Source: Streptomyces griseosporeus
GTDB lineage: Bacteria; Actinomycetota; Actinomycetes; Streptomycetales; Streptomycetaceae
Length of the DNA stretch: 64,000 nt
Assembly: GCF_014656055.1 (NCBI RefSeq)
Contig: NZ_BNBR01000004.1
Location: 387,081-451,080 of the forward strand
Direction of reading: 5' to 3'
Shown in pieces: positions 6,771 to 17,512 of this stretch (its first letter is position 1; every line of letters starts with the position of its first letter). The notes below the pieces were generated by a model that made no database searches, was not told the origin of the DNA, and worked only from the letters and a program-made list of their open reading frames with translations. Made by a program: the position numbers and the translations under genes.

Positions 6771-8378
6771 GTGGTGACCTTGGACGTACGGCCTCAGCTG
6801 CTCGACGCACTCTCCGCGCTGCGCGACCGCGTCGCCGCCGCACGCTTCCCGCTGCCCCTCAGAGGGGCTCCACGCGCGCGTGCCAGCCGCGACGAACTGC
6901 TCGCCCAGCTCGACGACTACTTGGTGCCCCGCCTGCGGCAGCCCGAAGCGCCCTTGCTGGCCGTCGTGGGGGGTTCGACCGGCGCCGGCAAGTCGACGCT
7001 CGTCAACTCGCTGGTCGGACGACGCGTCAGCGAGGCGGGAGTGTTGCGGCCGACGACCCGGACGCCGGTGCTCGTATGCCATCCGGAGGACCATCACTGG
7101 TTCAGCGGGATGCGCGTACTGCCCGACCTCACCCGCGTGTGGGTGCCCCAACAGGACCCCGGTGACGACCTGCTGCTCCCCGACGAGAACCCCGCGCGCG
7201 TGCTGCGCATCGAGACCGCCGAGACCGTGCCGCCCGGCCTCGCCCTCCTCGACGCCCCCGACATCGACTCCCTCGTCGCCGACAACCGCGTCCTCGCCGC
7301 CGAACTCATCTGCGCCGCCGACATCTGGGTGATGGTCACCACGGCGGCCCGCTACGCCGACGCCGTGCCCTGGCACATGCTGCGCACCGCCAAGGAGTAC
7401 GACGTCACCCTCGTGACCGTCCTCGACCGCGTACCCCACCAGGTCGTCTCCGAGGTCTCCCGGCAGTACGGCGCCCTCCTCACCAAGGCCGGCCTCGGCG
7501 ACGTACCCCGCTTCACCGTGCCCGAACTGCCCGAGTCCGCCTGGGGCGGCGGGCTGCTCCCCGCCACCGCCGTGGCCCCGCTGCGCACCTGGCTCGTGCA
7601 CCACACCCAGGACCCCGGCGCCCGCCAGCACGCCATGGCCCGCACCGCCTACGGCGTCCTCGACTCCCTCAAGTCCCGCATGCCCGAACTCGCCAACGCC
7701 ACCGCCCAGCAGTACGCCGCCGCCCTCCGGCTCACCGCCGCCGTCGACGGGGCGTACGACAGCGAGCACACGCGCGTGCGGAACCGGCTGCAGGCCGGTG
7801 CGGTCCTCGCCGGCGACGCCCTCAAGCGCTGGCGGGCCTTCCCGCTGGACTGCACCGCCGGAGAGCTGCTCGACGCCCTTGTGGAGAGCCTCGCCACGCT
7901 GCTGCTGTGCGCCGTCACCGCCGCCGACGAGCGCATCGACGACGCCTGGCGCCGCGAACCCGCTGCCGCCGCCCCCGGCCTCGCCGACCCCGACGACACC
8001 GCCGAGAGCGCGGAGCACCGGATCGGGCTCGCGGTACGGCGGTGGCGGCGCGAGCTGGAGGAGCTCGCCGAGGAGGAGGTGCGCGAGCTGGACCGCAGCT
8101 CCGCACCCGACCCCGAGGTGGTCGCCGCCCTCGTCGCCACCGCCCTGCTCGGCGGGCGCCGGGCGCGCAGCGCGGGCGAGGGGCTCGCCGAGCGGCTCGG
8201 CGCGCACGGTGCCCTGCGGCTGCGCGACCGCGGCGGGCGGCTGCTCACCGAGCACGTCGACCGCGTCCTGCACACCGAGCGCGAACGCCGCCTCGCCCCC
8301 CTCGACGGGCTCGATGTCCACGCGGAGCCGCAGGCCGAACTCATCGCCGCGCTGTCCCTGCTGCAGAAAGAGAGGTGA
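6771..8378 (+). CDS. dynA: Dynamin-like GTPase DynA
   Basis: About 535 residues from GTG 6771. An in-frame ATG at 6732 is possible, but neither start has a clear ribosome site, and the family normally begins near VTLDVRPQLLDAL. A GTPase domain has its P-loop GGSTGAGKS near residues 67-75, with G1-adjacent TTRTPV and a DAPDID switch motif near 161. The rest is helical, and no membrane span is evident. In Streptomyces, DynA works with membrane-bound DynB at sporulation septa, stabilising FtsZ rings through SsgB/SepF-type partners. The dynB start follows its stop by 3 bases, so the pair is co-translated. The downstream ssbB neighbour supports the assignment. Confidence 0.88.
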   Translation: MVTLDVRPQLLDALSALRDRVAAARFPLPLRGAPRARASRDELLAQLDDYLVPRLRQPEAPLLAVVGGSTGAGKSTLVNSLVGRRVSEAGVLRPTTRTPVLVCHPEDHHWFSGMRVLPDLTRVWVPQQDPGDDLLLPDENPARVLRIETAETVPPGLALLDAPDIDSLVADNRVLAAELICAADIWVMVTTAARYADAVPWHMLRTAKEYDVTLVTVLDRVPHQVVSEVSRQYGALLTKAGLGDVPRFTVPELPESAWGGGLLPATAVAPLRTWLVHHTQDPGARQHAMARTAYGVLDSLKSRMPELANATAQQYAAALRLTAAVDGAYDSEHTRVRNRLQAGAVLAGDALKRWRAFPLDCTAGELLDALVESLATLLLCAVTAADERIDDAWRREPAAAAPGLADPDDTAESAEHRIGLAVRRWRRELEELAEEEVRELDRSSAPDPEVVAALVATALLGGRRARSAGEGLAERLGAHGALRLRDRGGRLLTEHVDRVLHTERERRLAPLDGLDVHAEPQAELIAALSLLQKER

Positions 8379-8381
8379 CCG

Positions 8382-10655
8382 GTGACCGCCGTCACTGACC
8401 AGGACCACAGGGGCGTCACGGACGTCACTGATCAGCACCCCACGGACGACGCCGACCACCCCGGGGAGGGGACCGTGCAGGACGACGACCGCAGCCTTCC
8501 CGCGCCCGACGGTGAGAAGGAGGAAGACGGTGACGGGCGGGGGGCCGACGGGGGCGAACGCTCGGGGCAGGGCGCGGGGGGCGACACCGAGGGCGCTGAG
8601 AGCGCCGAGAGGGCCGGGGAGGACGCCGGCGTCGAGGCGGGTGCCTCGCCCGCGGCGCCCGAGGCCGGGCCGGGCGACGGGGACGCACGCGCGCGTGGGG
8701 ACGAAGACGGGGACGAGGATGAAGACGACGCCGTACGCGCGCGTGGTGCCGACGGTCCTTCCGGCGCCTCGTCCGCTTCGTCCGCGCCGTCTGCTTCGTC
8801 CGCGCCGTCCGCCCCGCCGCCTACGCCCGCCGGCGGCTCCTCCGGGGACGACGCCCCCTCCCGCCGTACCGAATCCCGCCGTACCGAATCCCGTCGGCCG
8901 GAATCCCGCCGCCCGGAATCTCCTCCTGCCGAGTCCCCCCGTACCGACTCCGGCCCCGCCTGGGACGACGGGCTCATCGCGCGGCGGGTGGCCGAGGGGG
9001 CCGCAGCGGAGCAGGCCGTCGTGCTGGAGGCCCGGGGCAGCGGGTCGCAGGGGGTGGCGCCGCTCGCGTACGACGGGACGCTGCGGTCGCGGCTGGACGC
9101 GCTCCGCGAGCTCGTGGGGCTCTCCCGGACCCGGCTGGACAGCCGTACCCTCTCCGAGGCCGGGCGGGTGCTGGACGAGGCGGCGGCGCGGCGCAGGCTC
9201 TCCGGGCAGCACACCGTCGTCGCCATCGCGGGTGCCACCGGCAGCGGCAAGTCCCAGCTGTTCAACGCGCTCGCCGGGGTGACCATCTCGGAGACCGGCG
9301 TGCGCCGGCCGACCACCGCCGCGCCCATCGCGTGCAGCTGGAGCGACGGCGCCGCCGGCCTCATCGACCGGCTCGGCATCCCGCCCCGCCTGCGGCGGCG
9401 CCCGGTGCAGAACGCCGAGCTGGAGGCGCAGCTGCGCGGGCTGGTCCTGGTCGACCTGCCCGACCACGACTCCGCCGCCGTACAGCACCGCGAGCAGGTG
9501 GACCGCATCCTGCGCCTGGTCGACGCGGTGATCTGGGTCGTGGACCCGGAGAAGTACGCCGACGCCATGCTGCACGAGCGCTATCTGCGGCCCATGGCGG
9601 GCCACGCCGAGGTGATGTTCATCGTGCTCAACCAGACCGACCGGTTGCCCGGCGAGGCGACCGAGCTGGTCCTGGACGATCTGCGGCGGCTGCTGGACGA
9701 GGACGGCATCGCGCTCGGCGAGTACGGCGAGCCGGGGGCGACCGTGCTGTCGCTGTCCGCGCTCACCGGGGACGGGGTGCCGGAACTGCGGGAGGCGCTC
9801 GGTCAGTTCGTCACGGAGCGCGGGGCCGCGGCCCGCCGGATCTCCGCCGATGTGGACGCCGCCGCGGCCGAACTGTGGCCCGTGTACGCCGCCCGGCAGC
9901 GCACCGGGCTCAGCGAGCAGGCGCGGGAGGAGTTCGCCGCGCGGCTCGCGGACGCGGTCGGCGCCACCGCGGCGGGCGAGGCCGCCGAACGGGCCTGGCT
10001 GCGCAATGCCAACCGGGCCTGCGGGACGCCGTGGCTGCGGCTGTGGCGCTGGTTCCAGGACCGGCGCGAACCTCCCACGGGGCGGCTGCTGCTGCGTACG
10101 CCGGCCGACGAGGAGGCCACGGCCCGGCAGCGGGTGGAACAGGCGGTGCGTACGGTGGCCGACCGGGCGTCGGCCGGGCTGCCCGCGCCGTGGGCGCAGG
10201 CGGTGCGCGAGGCGGCCGTACGTGGCGCGCAGGGGCTGCCCGAGGCGCTGGACCAGCTGGCGGCGCGGGCGGGGCTGCCTCCGGGGCGGCCGCCGCGGCC
10301 GGGCTGGTGGCCGGCGGCGGTGCTGGCGCAGGCGTCGATGACGTTGCTGCAGGTCGTGGGCGGGTTGTGGCTGGTGGGGCAGATCGTCGGGGTGATGTCG
10401 CCGAACCTCGGGGTGCCGGTGCTGCTGATGATCGCCGGGATCGTCGGGGGGCCGCTGGTGGAGTGGAGCTGCAAGATGGCGGCCCGCGGACCGGCCCGGC
10501 GGTACGGGCAGGAGGCCGAGCGCAGGCTGAGAGAGGCGGCCGCCGGGTGCGGCCGGGCGCGGGTGCTGGATCCGGTGGCGGCGGAGCTGCTGCGGTACCG
10601 GGAGGTGCGGGAGCAGTACGCGCGGGTCACGGGGGTGGGCGCGGGAGCGCGTTGA
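8382..10655 (+). CDS. dynB: Dynamin-like GTPase DynB, membrane-anchored
   Basis: 757 residues from GTG 8382, with AGAGG 6 bases upstream. The first 190 or so residues are a low-complexity acidic tail containing short repeats of the type RRTES/RRPES. The P-loop AGATGSGKS lies near 285, DLPDHDS near 357 and NQTDRLP near 416. Two adjacent hydrophobic segments (about 646-693, LLQVVGGLWLVGQIVGVM and VPVLLMIAGIVGGPLVEW) form a membrane hairpin, the feature that separates DynB from DynA. It is inferred to anchor the DynA-DynB complex at division septa during sporulation. The acidic repeat-rich N-terminus probably varies between species. Confidence 0.88.
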   Translation: MTAVTDQDHRGVTDVTDQHPTDDADHPGEGTVQDDDRSLPAPDGEKEEDGDGRGADGGERSGQGAGGDTEGAESAERAGEDAGVEAGASPAAPEAGPGDGDARARGDEDGDEDEDDAVRARGADGPSGASSASSAPSASSAPSAPPPTPAGGSSGDDAPSRRTESRRTESRRPESRRPESPPAESPRTDSGPAWDDGLIARRVAEGAAAEQAVVLEARGSGSQGVAPLAYDGTLRSRLDALRELVGLSRTRLDSRTLSEAGRVLDEAAARRRLSGQHTVVAIAGATGSGKSQLFNALAGVTISETGVRRPTTAAPIACSWSDGAAGLIDRLGIPPRLRRRPVQNAELEAQLRGLVLVDLPDHDSAAVQHREQVDRILRLVDAVIWVVDPEKYADAMLHERYLRPMAGHAEVMFIVLNQTDRLPGEATELVLDDLRRLLDEDGIALGEYGEPGATVLSLSALTGDGVPELREALGQFVTERGAAARRISADVDAAAAELWPVYAARQRTGLSEQAREEFAARLADAVGATAAGEAAERAWLRNANRACGTPWLRLWRWFQDRREPPTGRLLLRTPADEEATARQRVEQAVRTVADRASAGLPAPWAQAVREAAVRGAQGLPEALDQLAARAGLPPGRPPRPGWWPAAVLAQASMTLLQVVGGLWLVGQIVGVMSPNLGVPVLLMIAGIVGGPLVEWSCKMAARGPARRYGQEAERRLREAAAGCGRARVLDPVAAELLRYREVREQYARVTGVGAGAR

Positions 10656-10688
10656 ACTTGCGTGAGCGCTCGGCTCCGTTCGGGTGAG

Positions 10689-10719
10689 GTGACCGGGCTT
10701 TCGTCCGGGCACCGGTCAC
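10689..10719 (+). terminator. Possible dynAB terminator
   Basis: GTGACCGG (10689-10696) and its complement CCGGTCAC (10712-10719) form an 8-bp stem shortly after the dynB stop. The rest of the 290-base gap before ssbB shows no gene and presumably contains the ssbB promoter. Confidence 0.5.
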
Positions 10720-10946
10720 TCGTCCGGGTGGTGCGCTTTTCCACAGGTCGGGGGGCGGTCCACAGGGCTCTGCGGGCCCGGCCCGGCGGAGGCAGTCTGG
10801 CGGTGCGGCGGTCGCGACGGACGCGATGGCCGCGGCAGCGGTGAGCGTGCGGGGAGTGCGCGCCGCCGCAGCCGGACGCAGCCGCACGGGACGGGCCCGT
10901 CGGCGTTTCCGCCCGGCCGGGGCCGGTCGGGGGAGGGGAGTTCACG

Positions 10947-11411
10947 ATGAACGAGACGGTCATCTGCGTGGTGGGCAACGTGGCGACGGCGCCGGTCTAC
11001 CGGGACCTGGCCTCGGGGCCGTCGGCCCGGTTCCGGCTGGCGGTGACCGCCCGCTACTGGGACCGGGAGAAGAGCGTCTGGACGGACGGGCACACCAACT
11101 TCTTCACCGTGTGGGCCAACCGGCAGCTCGCCGTGAACGCGGCGGCCTCGCTGTCGGTCGGCGAACCGGTCGTGGTGCAGGGCCGGCTGAAGGTCCGCAC
11201 GGACGTACGCGACGGGCAGAACTGGACCTCGGCGGATATCGACGCGGTCGCGATCGGTCATGATCTGTCGCGGGGTACGTCCGTCTTCCGACGGGCCGGC
11301 CGCGCGGAGACGACCGCGCCACCGGACCGTCCGGAGCCCAACTGGGAGACACCGCCCGCCACTTCGGACAGCGCGGACCAACGCGCCGACGCCGAACTCG
11401 CGGTGACCTGA
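10947..11411 (+). CDS. ssbB: Single-stranded DNA-binding protein SsbB
   Basis: 154 residues. ATG 10947 is preceded by a very strong GGGGAGGGGAG site. Residues 1-110 form an OB fold: MNETVICVVGNVATAP, then FRLAVTARYWDR and FTVWANRQLAVNAAASL. The C-terminal region is Pro/Thr/Asp rich and ends AELAVT. It lacks the acidic DDEPPF-type tail that housekeeping SsbA uses to recruit partners. That absence and the dynAB neighbour fit SsbB, the paralogue linked to chromosome segregation during sporulation in Streptomyces. Confidence 0.88.
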   Translation: MNETVICVVGNVATAPVYRDLASGPSARFRLAVTARYWDREKSVWTDGHTNFFTVWANRQLAVNAAASLSVGEPVVVQGRLKVRTDVRDGQNWTSADIDAVAIGHDLSRGTSVFRRAGRAETTAPPDRPEPNWETPPATSDSADQRADAELAVT

Positions 11412-11674
11412 TGTCAGCGTCTGCCCCGAGCTGAAACGGGCTGCGGCTTATCGGCGAATACGCCCCGAACAGACCGGTGGATTTGTCGATAAGCCCTGCT
11501 CGCGGGCCGCTTCGGCGATAACGATTACGAGTCGGATCGCTTGTCCGACGATATGACGGCGAAACGGGGGTCCGTCGCGTCCCTAGGATGCCGGACAGAG
11601 CTGCCAGGCTCCTGATTCTGCTGGTGGGACCCCGTACCCCCCACGTCAACGGGTCCTGCTCGGAGGGGAATTCC

Positions 11675-13063
11675 GTGTTTTCTGTGTACGGCCGCGTCGC
11701 CGCCACGACGCTGGTGTCCGGGCTCCTCACCGCCGGCGCGTTCATCGCGGCCGGCCCGGCGGCCGCCGACGAGGCGGCGCAGACCCGGGGCGGGGCCAGT
11801 GCCGTCATCGGCGGCCTGAAGACGTACGGCACCGCCGTGATCCACGACTCCGGCGGCGGCCAGGACGACCTCCAGGTGTCCGCCGGCCTGTTCGAGATGT
11901 CCGTCGACGGCGGTGGCACCCTGCAGACCTACTGCGTCGACCTGCACACCGCCACCCAGCGGGACGCCCGGTACCACGAGACGCCCTGGAGCGGCACCTC
12001 GCTCGCCGCCAACAAGGACGCCGGCAAGATCCGCTGGATCCTGCAGCACTCCTACCCGCAGGTGAACGACCTCGCGGCCCTCGCCGACCAGGCCGGCATC
12101 AACGGCGGCCTCACCGAGCAGGACGCCGCGGCCGGCACCCAGGTCGCCATCTGGCGCTACTCCGACGGCGCCGATGTCGACGCGCTCGACCCGCAGGCGG
12201 AGCAGCTCGCCGACTACCTCCACAAGAGCGCGCGGTCCCTGCCCGAGCCGAAGGCGTCGCTCACCCTCGACCCGCCCGCGGTCTCCGGCCGCCCCGACAA
12301 GCCGCTCGGCCCGGTGACCGTGCACACCGACGCGGGCAGTGTCACGGTGAGCCCGCCGGCGGACGCCGCGGTGAGCGGGGTGCGGATCGTCGGGCCGGAC
12401 GGCAAGCCGGTCACCACGGCGCAGGACGGCAGCCGCCTCTTCTTCGACGTGCCCGAGGACGCGGCGGCCGGCTCCGCCGAGCTGACCGTGCAGGCCTCCA
12501 CGACCGTCCCCGTCGGCCGGGCCTTCACCTCCGAGGAGCGCAGCCAGACCCAGATCCTGGCCGGCTCCAGCGAGTCCACGGTCTCGGCGACGGCCGGCGC
12601 GACCTGGGCGGAGCAGGGCGCGATACCGGCCCTGTCCGCCGCCCGGAACTGCGCCAAGGGCAGCGTGGACATCACCGCCGGCAACACCGGCGACCAGCCG
12701 TTCGCCTTCACACTGATGGGCGTGGAGCACTCCATCCCGGCGGGCGCGTCACGGACGGTGACGCTGCCGTTGCTGGAGGACCAGGCCTACGACTTCACGA
12801 TCACCGGGCCCGGCGGCCTCCAGAAGCGGTTCTCGGGCGTCCTCGACTGCAAGACCCAGAGCAACGCGCCCGAGGTCACCACCCAGACCGTCAGCGAGCC
12901 CAGCCCCGCCACGGTCGGCGGCACGGCCCCCGACACCAACCTCGCCGAGACCGGCGGCTCCACCACCACCCCGCTGATCACGGGCACCGCCATCGGCCTG
13001 GTGGTGATCGGCGGCGCGGTCCTGGTACTCCTCCGCCGCAAGGAGACCCACCCGCAGGACTGA
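11675..13063 (+). CDS. Thioester-domain surface protein with class E sortase signal
   Basis: About 462 residues from GTG 11675, with GGAGGGG 6 bases upstream. It has a signal peptide with Ala-rich core and AAADEA cleavage region. Next is a thioester domain with Cys in TYCVDLHT and Gln in GTQVAIWRY, the pair that forms an internal Cys-Gln thioester able to attach covalently to other surfaces. Beta-rich spacer regions follow, then LAETG, a hydrophobic span and RRKE at the C-terminus. LAxTG is the recognition motif of Streptomyces class E sortases. The protein is therefore displayed on the cell wall. Its partner is unknown. It is transcribed alone after a 260-base gap. Confidence 0.88.
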   Translation: MFSVYGRVAATTLVSGLLTAGAFIAAGPAAADEAAQTRGGASAVIGGLKTYGTAVIHDSGGGQDDLQVSAGLFEMSVDGGGTLQTYCVDLHTATQRDARYHETPWSGTSLAANKDAGKIRWILQHSYPQVNDLAALADQAGINGGLTEQDAAAGTQVAIWRYSDGADVDALDPQAEQLADYLHKSARSLPEPKASLTLDPPAVSGRPDKPLGPVTVHTDAGSVTVSPPADAAVSGVRIVGPDGKPVTTAQDGSRLFFDVPEDAAAGSAELTVQASTTVPVGRAFTSEERSQTQILAGSSESTVSATAGATWAEQGAIPALSAARNCAKGSVDITAGNTGDQPFAFTLMGVEHSIPAGASRTVTLPLLEDQAYDFTITGPGGLQKRFSGVLDCKTQSNAPEVTTQTVSEPSPATVGGTAPDTNLAETGGSTTTPLITGTAIGLVVIGGAVLVLLRRKETHPQD

Positions 13064-13161
13064 CCGGACACGCCCGCAGGGCCGACCGCATCCGCCCGCA
13101 GGACCGACCGGACCTGCGGGCGGAGCCGACCAGGCCACGCCCACCGGGCCTGCGGGACGGA

Positions 13162-13287
13162 TCAGACTCCGTACACGTGGCGCCGTACCAGCGGGTCGTT
13201 CTCCGGCAGCCGCGGATGTCGCAGGACGGCCGCAGAGCCGAGCTTCCCCGAAGAGATCAGGGCATCCCGGCCGAAGGTCAGTGACAT
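13162..13287 (-). CDS. Possible 41-residue small protein upstream of ettA
   Basis: ATG at 13287 with an AGGA-containing stretch about 9 bases upstream begins MSLTFGRDALISSGKLG and ends RRHVYGV. Third codon positions are strongly G/C, as in real Streptomyces genes. There is no signal peptide or known domain. It is divergent from ettA and convergent with the surface-protein gene. The ORF may be real but could also be leader sequence. No other gene is seen in 13064-13432. Confidence 0.4.
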   Translation of the reverse strand: MSLTFGRDALISSGKLGSAAVLRHPRLPENDPLVRRHVYGV

Positions 13288-13432
13288 GGCGCACATCCTG
13301 CAACAGCGATTCCGGCCCTGAAGGGCCAGGTCAGGGCCGCCCGGGTATAACGCGTTTCCGCGCAAGGGTGGCCGTACGGCAAGATGGGGTGTATCTGCCC
13401 ACTGCCAGATTCAAGCTGCCGGACGGTTTCTC

Positions 13433-15097
<1,665 letters not shown>

Positions 15098-15103
15098 TCG
15101 ATC

Positions 15104-15520
15104 TTGCGGCACACCTACCGCTGCCCACTGCGCTGGGCGGACATGGACGCGTACGGCCACGTCAACAACGTGGTCTTCCTCCGCTACCTGGAGGAGGCCC
15201 GTATCGACTTCCTGTTCCGCCCGGACAAGGATTTCAAGCAGGGGTCGGTGGTGGCACGCCACGAGATCGACTACAAGCAGCAGCTCGTCCACCGGCACCA
15301 CCCGGTCGACATCGAGCTGTGGGTCACCGAGATCCGCGCCGCGTCCTTCACCCTCGCCTACGAGGTGAAGGACGGGGACGTCGTCTATGTGCGGGCCTCG
15401 ACGGTGATCGTGCCGTTCGACTTCGAGCAGCAGCGGCCCCGCCGGATCACCGACGAGGAGCGCGCGTTCCTCAAGGAGTACATGGACGACGCGGGCCGGC
15501 AGGGGGCCGTCGCCGCATGA
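15104..15520 (+). CDS. Hotdog-fold acyl-CoA thioesterase
   Basis: 138 residues from TTG 15104, 6 bases after the ettA stop. It is a YbgC/4-hydroxybenzoyl-CoA thioesterase-type protein: RWADMDAYGHVNNVVFLRYLEEARID carries the catalytic Asp and the HVNN loop. It should hydrolyse a cytosolic acyl-CoA; the substrate is unknown. Its stop overlaps the ATG of the next gene (ATGA), so three genes from ettA onward form one translation-coupled unit. Confidence 0.88.
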   Translation: MRHTYRCPLRWADMDAYGHVNNVVFLRYLEEARIDFLFRPDKDFKQGSVVARHEIDYKQQLVHRHHPVDIELWVTEIRAASFTLAYEVKDGDVVYVRASTVIVPFDFEQQRPRRITDEERAFLKEYMDDAGRQGAVAA

Positions 15521-16233
15521 CGGTGCTCCACCTCGCCGACGAGACGGAGGCCGCGGACCTCGCGGCCTTCCTCTCCCGGCTGCTCCACTACGACCGTGGA
15601 GCCGCGGTACGCCTGCAGGCCGCCGGCACGGCACTCGCCGTGTTCGGCCGGCCGCCCTCCTTCGAGGTGCTGGCGATCCGCGCCGTACGGCTGGCCAAGC
15701 CGTACGAGGACGGCCTCGACGTCACCCTGGACGTCACCGTGTCCGCGGGTGAGCTGCTGGAGTCCGTGGACGAGGCGGGCGCCACGGCCGGAGTGCCCGC
15801 CGCGGTCACCGGCCCTCCGTGGGCCGGGGTGCTGCCCCCGCGCGGCGGCTGGCGGCGCGAGTCCGGGCTGCCCGGTCCCGCCGCGCTGCACGCGCTGGTC
15901 GGCGCGGCCGTCACCGAGTTCCGCTCCCGTACCCAGGAGCTGGCGCCCGGGCGGCGCACCCGGGCCGAACTCGACCGTATCGGCGGGGAGATCTGGTCCC
16001 GCACGGTGGGGGAGACCCGGCTGCCCGTGCGCGCCGTGCACGCCGCGCAGTCGCTCGGCTTCCTGCGCCCGCCCGCGCCGGACGCGTCCGGTGACGTCGC
16101 CGCCGGGCCCGGGCTGTTCTCGTCCGGGGCGTGGCTGCGGCTGCGCACGCCGTACGGGTCGGTCGCCGTGCGGGTCGGCGGGGCGGCCGGGGGGCTCGGG
16201 GCTCTCGGGAACCTCGGCGTCAGCGTCCGCTGA
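15517..16233 (+). CDS. Conserved hypothetical protein coupled to thioesterase
   Basis: 238 residues, with ATG overlapping the thioesterase stop. It is soluble, with no signal peptide or membrane span. It begins MTVLHLADETEAADLAAFLSR and contains RLQAAGTALAVFGRPP and a later segment with LPVRAVHAAQSLGFLRPP. I do not recognise a characterised domain. The coupling suggests it acts with EttA or the thioesterase, but no mechanism can be proposed. Confidence 0.75.
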   Translation: MTVLHLADETEAADLAAFLSRLLHYDRGAAVRLQAAGTALAVFGRPPSFEVLAIRAVRLAKPYEDGLDVTLDVTVSAGELLESVDEAGATAGVPAAVTGPPWAGVLPPRGGWRRESGLPGPAALHALVGAAVTEFRSRTQELAPGRRTRAELDRIGGEIWSRTVGETRLPVRAVHAAQSLGFLRPPAPDASGDVAAGPGLFSSGAWLRLRTPYGSVAVRVGGAAGGLGALGNLGVSVR

Positions 16234-16260
16234 CGGCCCCCGGGTAGCGGCCGGGTCCGG

Positions 16261-17223
16261 TCAGGTTTCCTCGCTGTCGTCCGGCCATACGGCGATGTGG
16301 TCCTGCTCCAGTTCCAGCGCCACCCGGTCCCGCATGCCCAGGGCGCGGGTGTAGTCCGCCGGGAGCTGGAGGCGGCCGGCGCGGTCGAGCATGGCGTACT
16401 CGCGGGCGACGACCCGCTCGTGCCCGGTCGTCTCGTCCACCTCGCTGCGGCGCAGGACCTCCGTGGAGGTACGGCCGTCGCGGATGGCGACCGTGCGGCG
16501 GACCTCGCCGGCCACGGCCTGGTCGTGGGTGACGATGACGATGGTTGTGCCGAGGCGCTCGTTCGCCGTGCGGAACGCGGCGAAGATCTGTTCCGCCGTG
16601 TGCGAGTCCAGTTCGCCGGTCGGCTCGTCCGCGAGCAGCACGGACGGGTCGTTGGCCAAGGCGACCGCGATCGCCACGCGCTGCTGCTGGCCGCCGGACA
16701 TCTCGTGCGGGCGGCGGTCGCGGCAATCGGCCACCTCCAGCAACTCCAGGAGTTCCGTGGCGCGTTCGGCGCGGGCGCGGCGGGTGTGGTGGGTGCGGTC
16801 GCCGCCGAGCTGGAGGGGGAGGGCCACGTTCTGGGCCGCGGTCAGGTAGGGGAGCAGGTTGCGGGAGGTCTGCTGCCAGACGAAGCCGACGACCGTGCGG
16901 CGGTAGGTCAGGCGGTCCTTCGCCGTCATCGTCAGCAGGTCGTGGCCGGCGACGCGGGCCGCGCCGGCGGTGGGGGTGTCCAGGCCGGCGAGGATGTTCA
17001 TCAGGGTGGACTTGCCGCTGCCGGAGGCGCCGACGAGGGCCATGAGTTCGCCCTCGCGGACGAGGAGGTCCAGGCCCTGGAGGGCCTGTACCTCTATGCC
17101 GTCCGCGGAGAAGATGCGGACGAGGCGGTCGCAGGTGATCAGGGCGTCGTGGCCGTAGGCGGGGGTGTGGCGGGCGGAGCTTGCCTTCTGAGCCAGGTCG
17201 GTGAGGGTTGGGTCGGCGGTCAT
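16261..17223 (-). CDS. ABC transporter ATPase with AbrB-like C-terminal domain
   Basis: 320 residues from ATG 17223, preceded by AGGAGA. It has a LolD/MacB-type ATPase domain: Walker A GASGSGKST, signature MSGGQQQRV and Walker B LLADEPTGELD. After residue 270 the sequence DRAGRLQLPADYTRALGMRD, then VALELEQDHIAVWPD, matches an AbrB/MazE swapped-hairpin fold, which is unusual on an ABC ATPase. It serves the two large FtsX-type permeases encoded upstream on the same strand. The exported substrate is unknown, and antimicrobial or lipid export is typical for the class. Confidence 0.85.
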   Translation of the reverse strand: MTADPTLTDLAQKASSARHTPAYGHDALITCDRLVRIFSADGIEVQALQGLDLLVREGELMALVGASGSGKSTLMNILAGLDTPTAGAARVAGHDLLTMTAKDRLTYRRTVVGFVWQQTSRNLLPYLTAAQNVALPLQLGGDRTHHTRRARAERATELLELLEVADCRDRRPHEMSGGQQQRVAIAVALANDPSVLLADEPTGELDSHTAEQIFAAFRTANERLGTTIVIVTHDQAVAGEVRRTVAIRDGRTSTEVLRRSEVDETTGHERVVAREYAMLDRAGRLQLPADYTRALGMRDRVALELEQDHIAVWPDDSEET

Positions 17224-17289
17224 TGGGTCTCCTGCGTGGGTGCCCGGTGATGGTGCGGGCCGGGGGTGGGTCGCGCGGCCCGGCGCTGG

Positions 17290-17437
17290 CGGGGTGCCGC
17301 TGCGCCCACCCGTGCCGCCCCAGCGGCACGACTGCCCGCAGCTATGCCGACAGGCGGCCCGGCTGGTCGCAGCTGCGTCGGCTGGCTGCCCGGCTGCCGG
17401 GTGGGCGCCGCCCCAGCGGCACGACTGCCCGCAGCTA
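17290..17437. repeat. Intergenic repeat cluster (copies of a dispersed Streptomyces repeat)
   Basis: A 31-base sequence occurs perfectly twice (17314-17344 and 17407-17437). The 50 bases 17290-17339 recur in perfect inverted orientation at 37018-37067. The cluster lies in the 289-base gap between the permease and ATPase genes and is not coding. Confidence 0.9.
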
Positions 17438-17512
17438 CGTGGGAATGCGGCGCGGCCGGCCGCAGCCTGGTGGCAAGAACCCTCATGGCCTCGCCCCTCA
17501 TCGCCCCGCCCC

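Noticed and set aside
6657..10712. A minus-strand open frame of over 1300 codons opposite dynA and dynB
   Set aside because: It is the antisense shadow of two well-supported GTPase genes. Its product is low-complexity Arg/Pro/Gly sequence with no domain.
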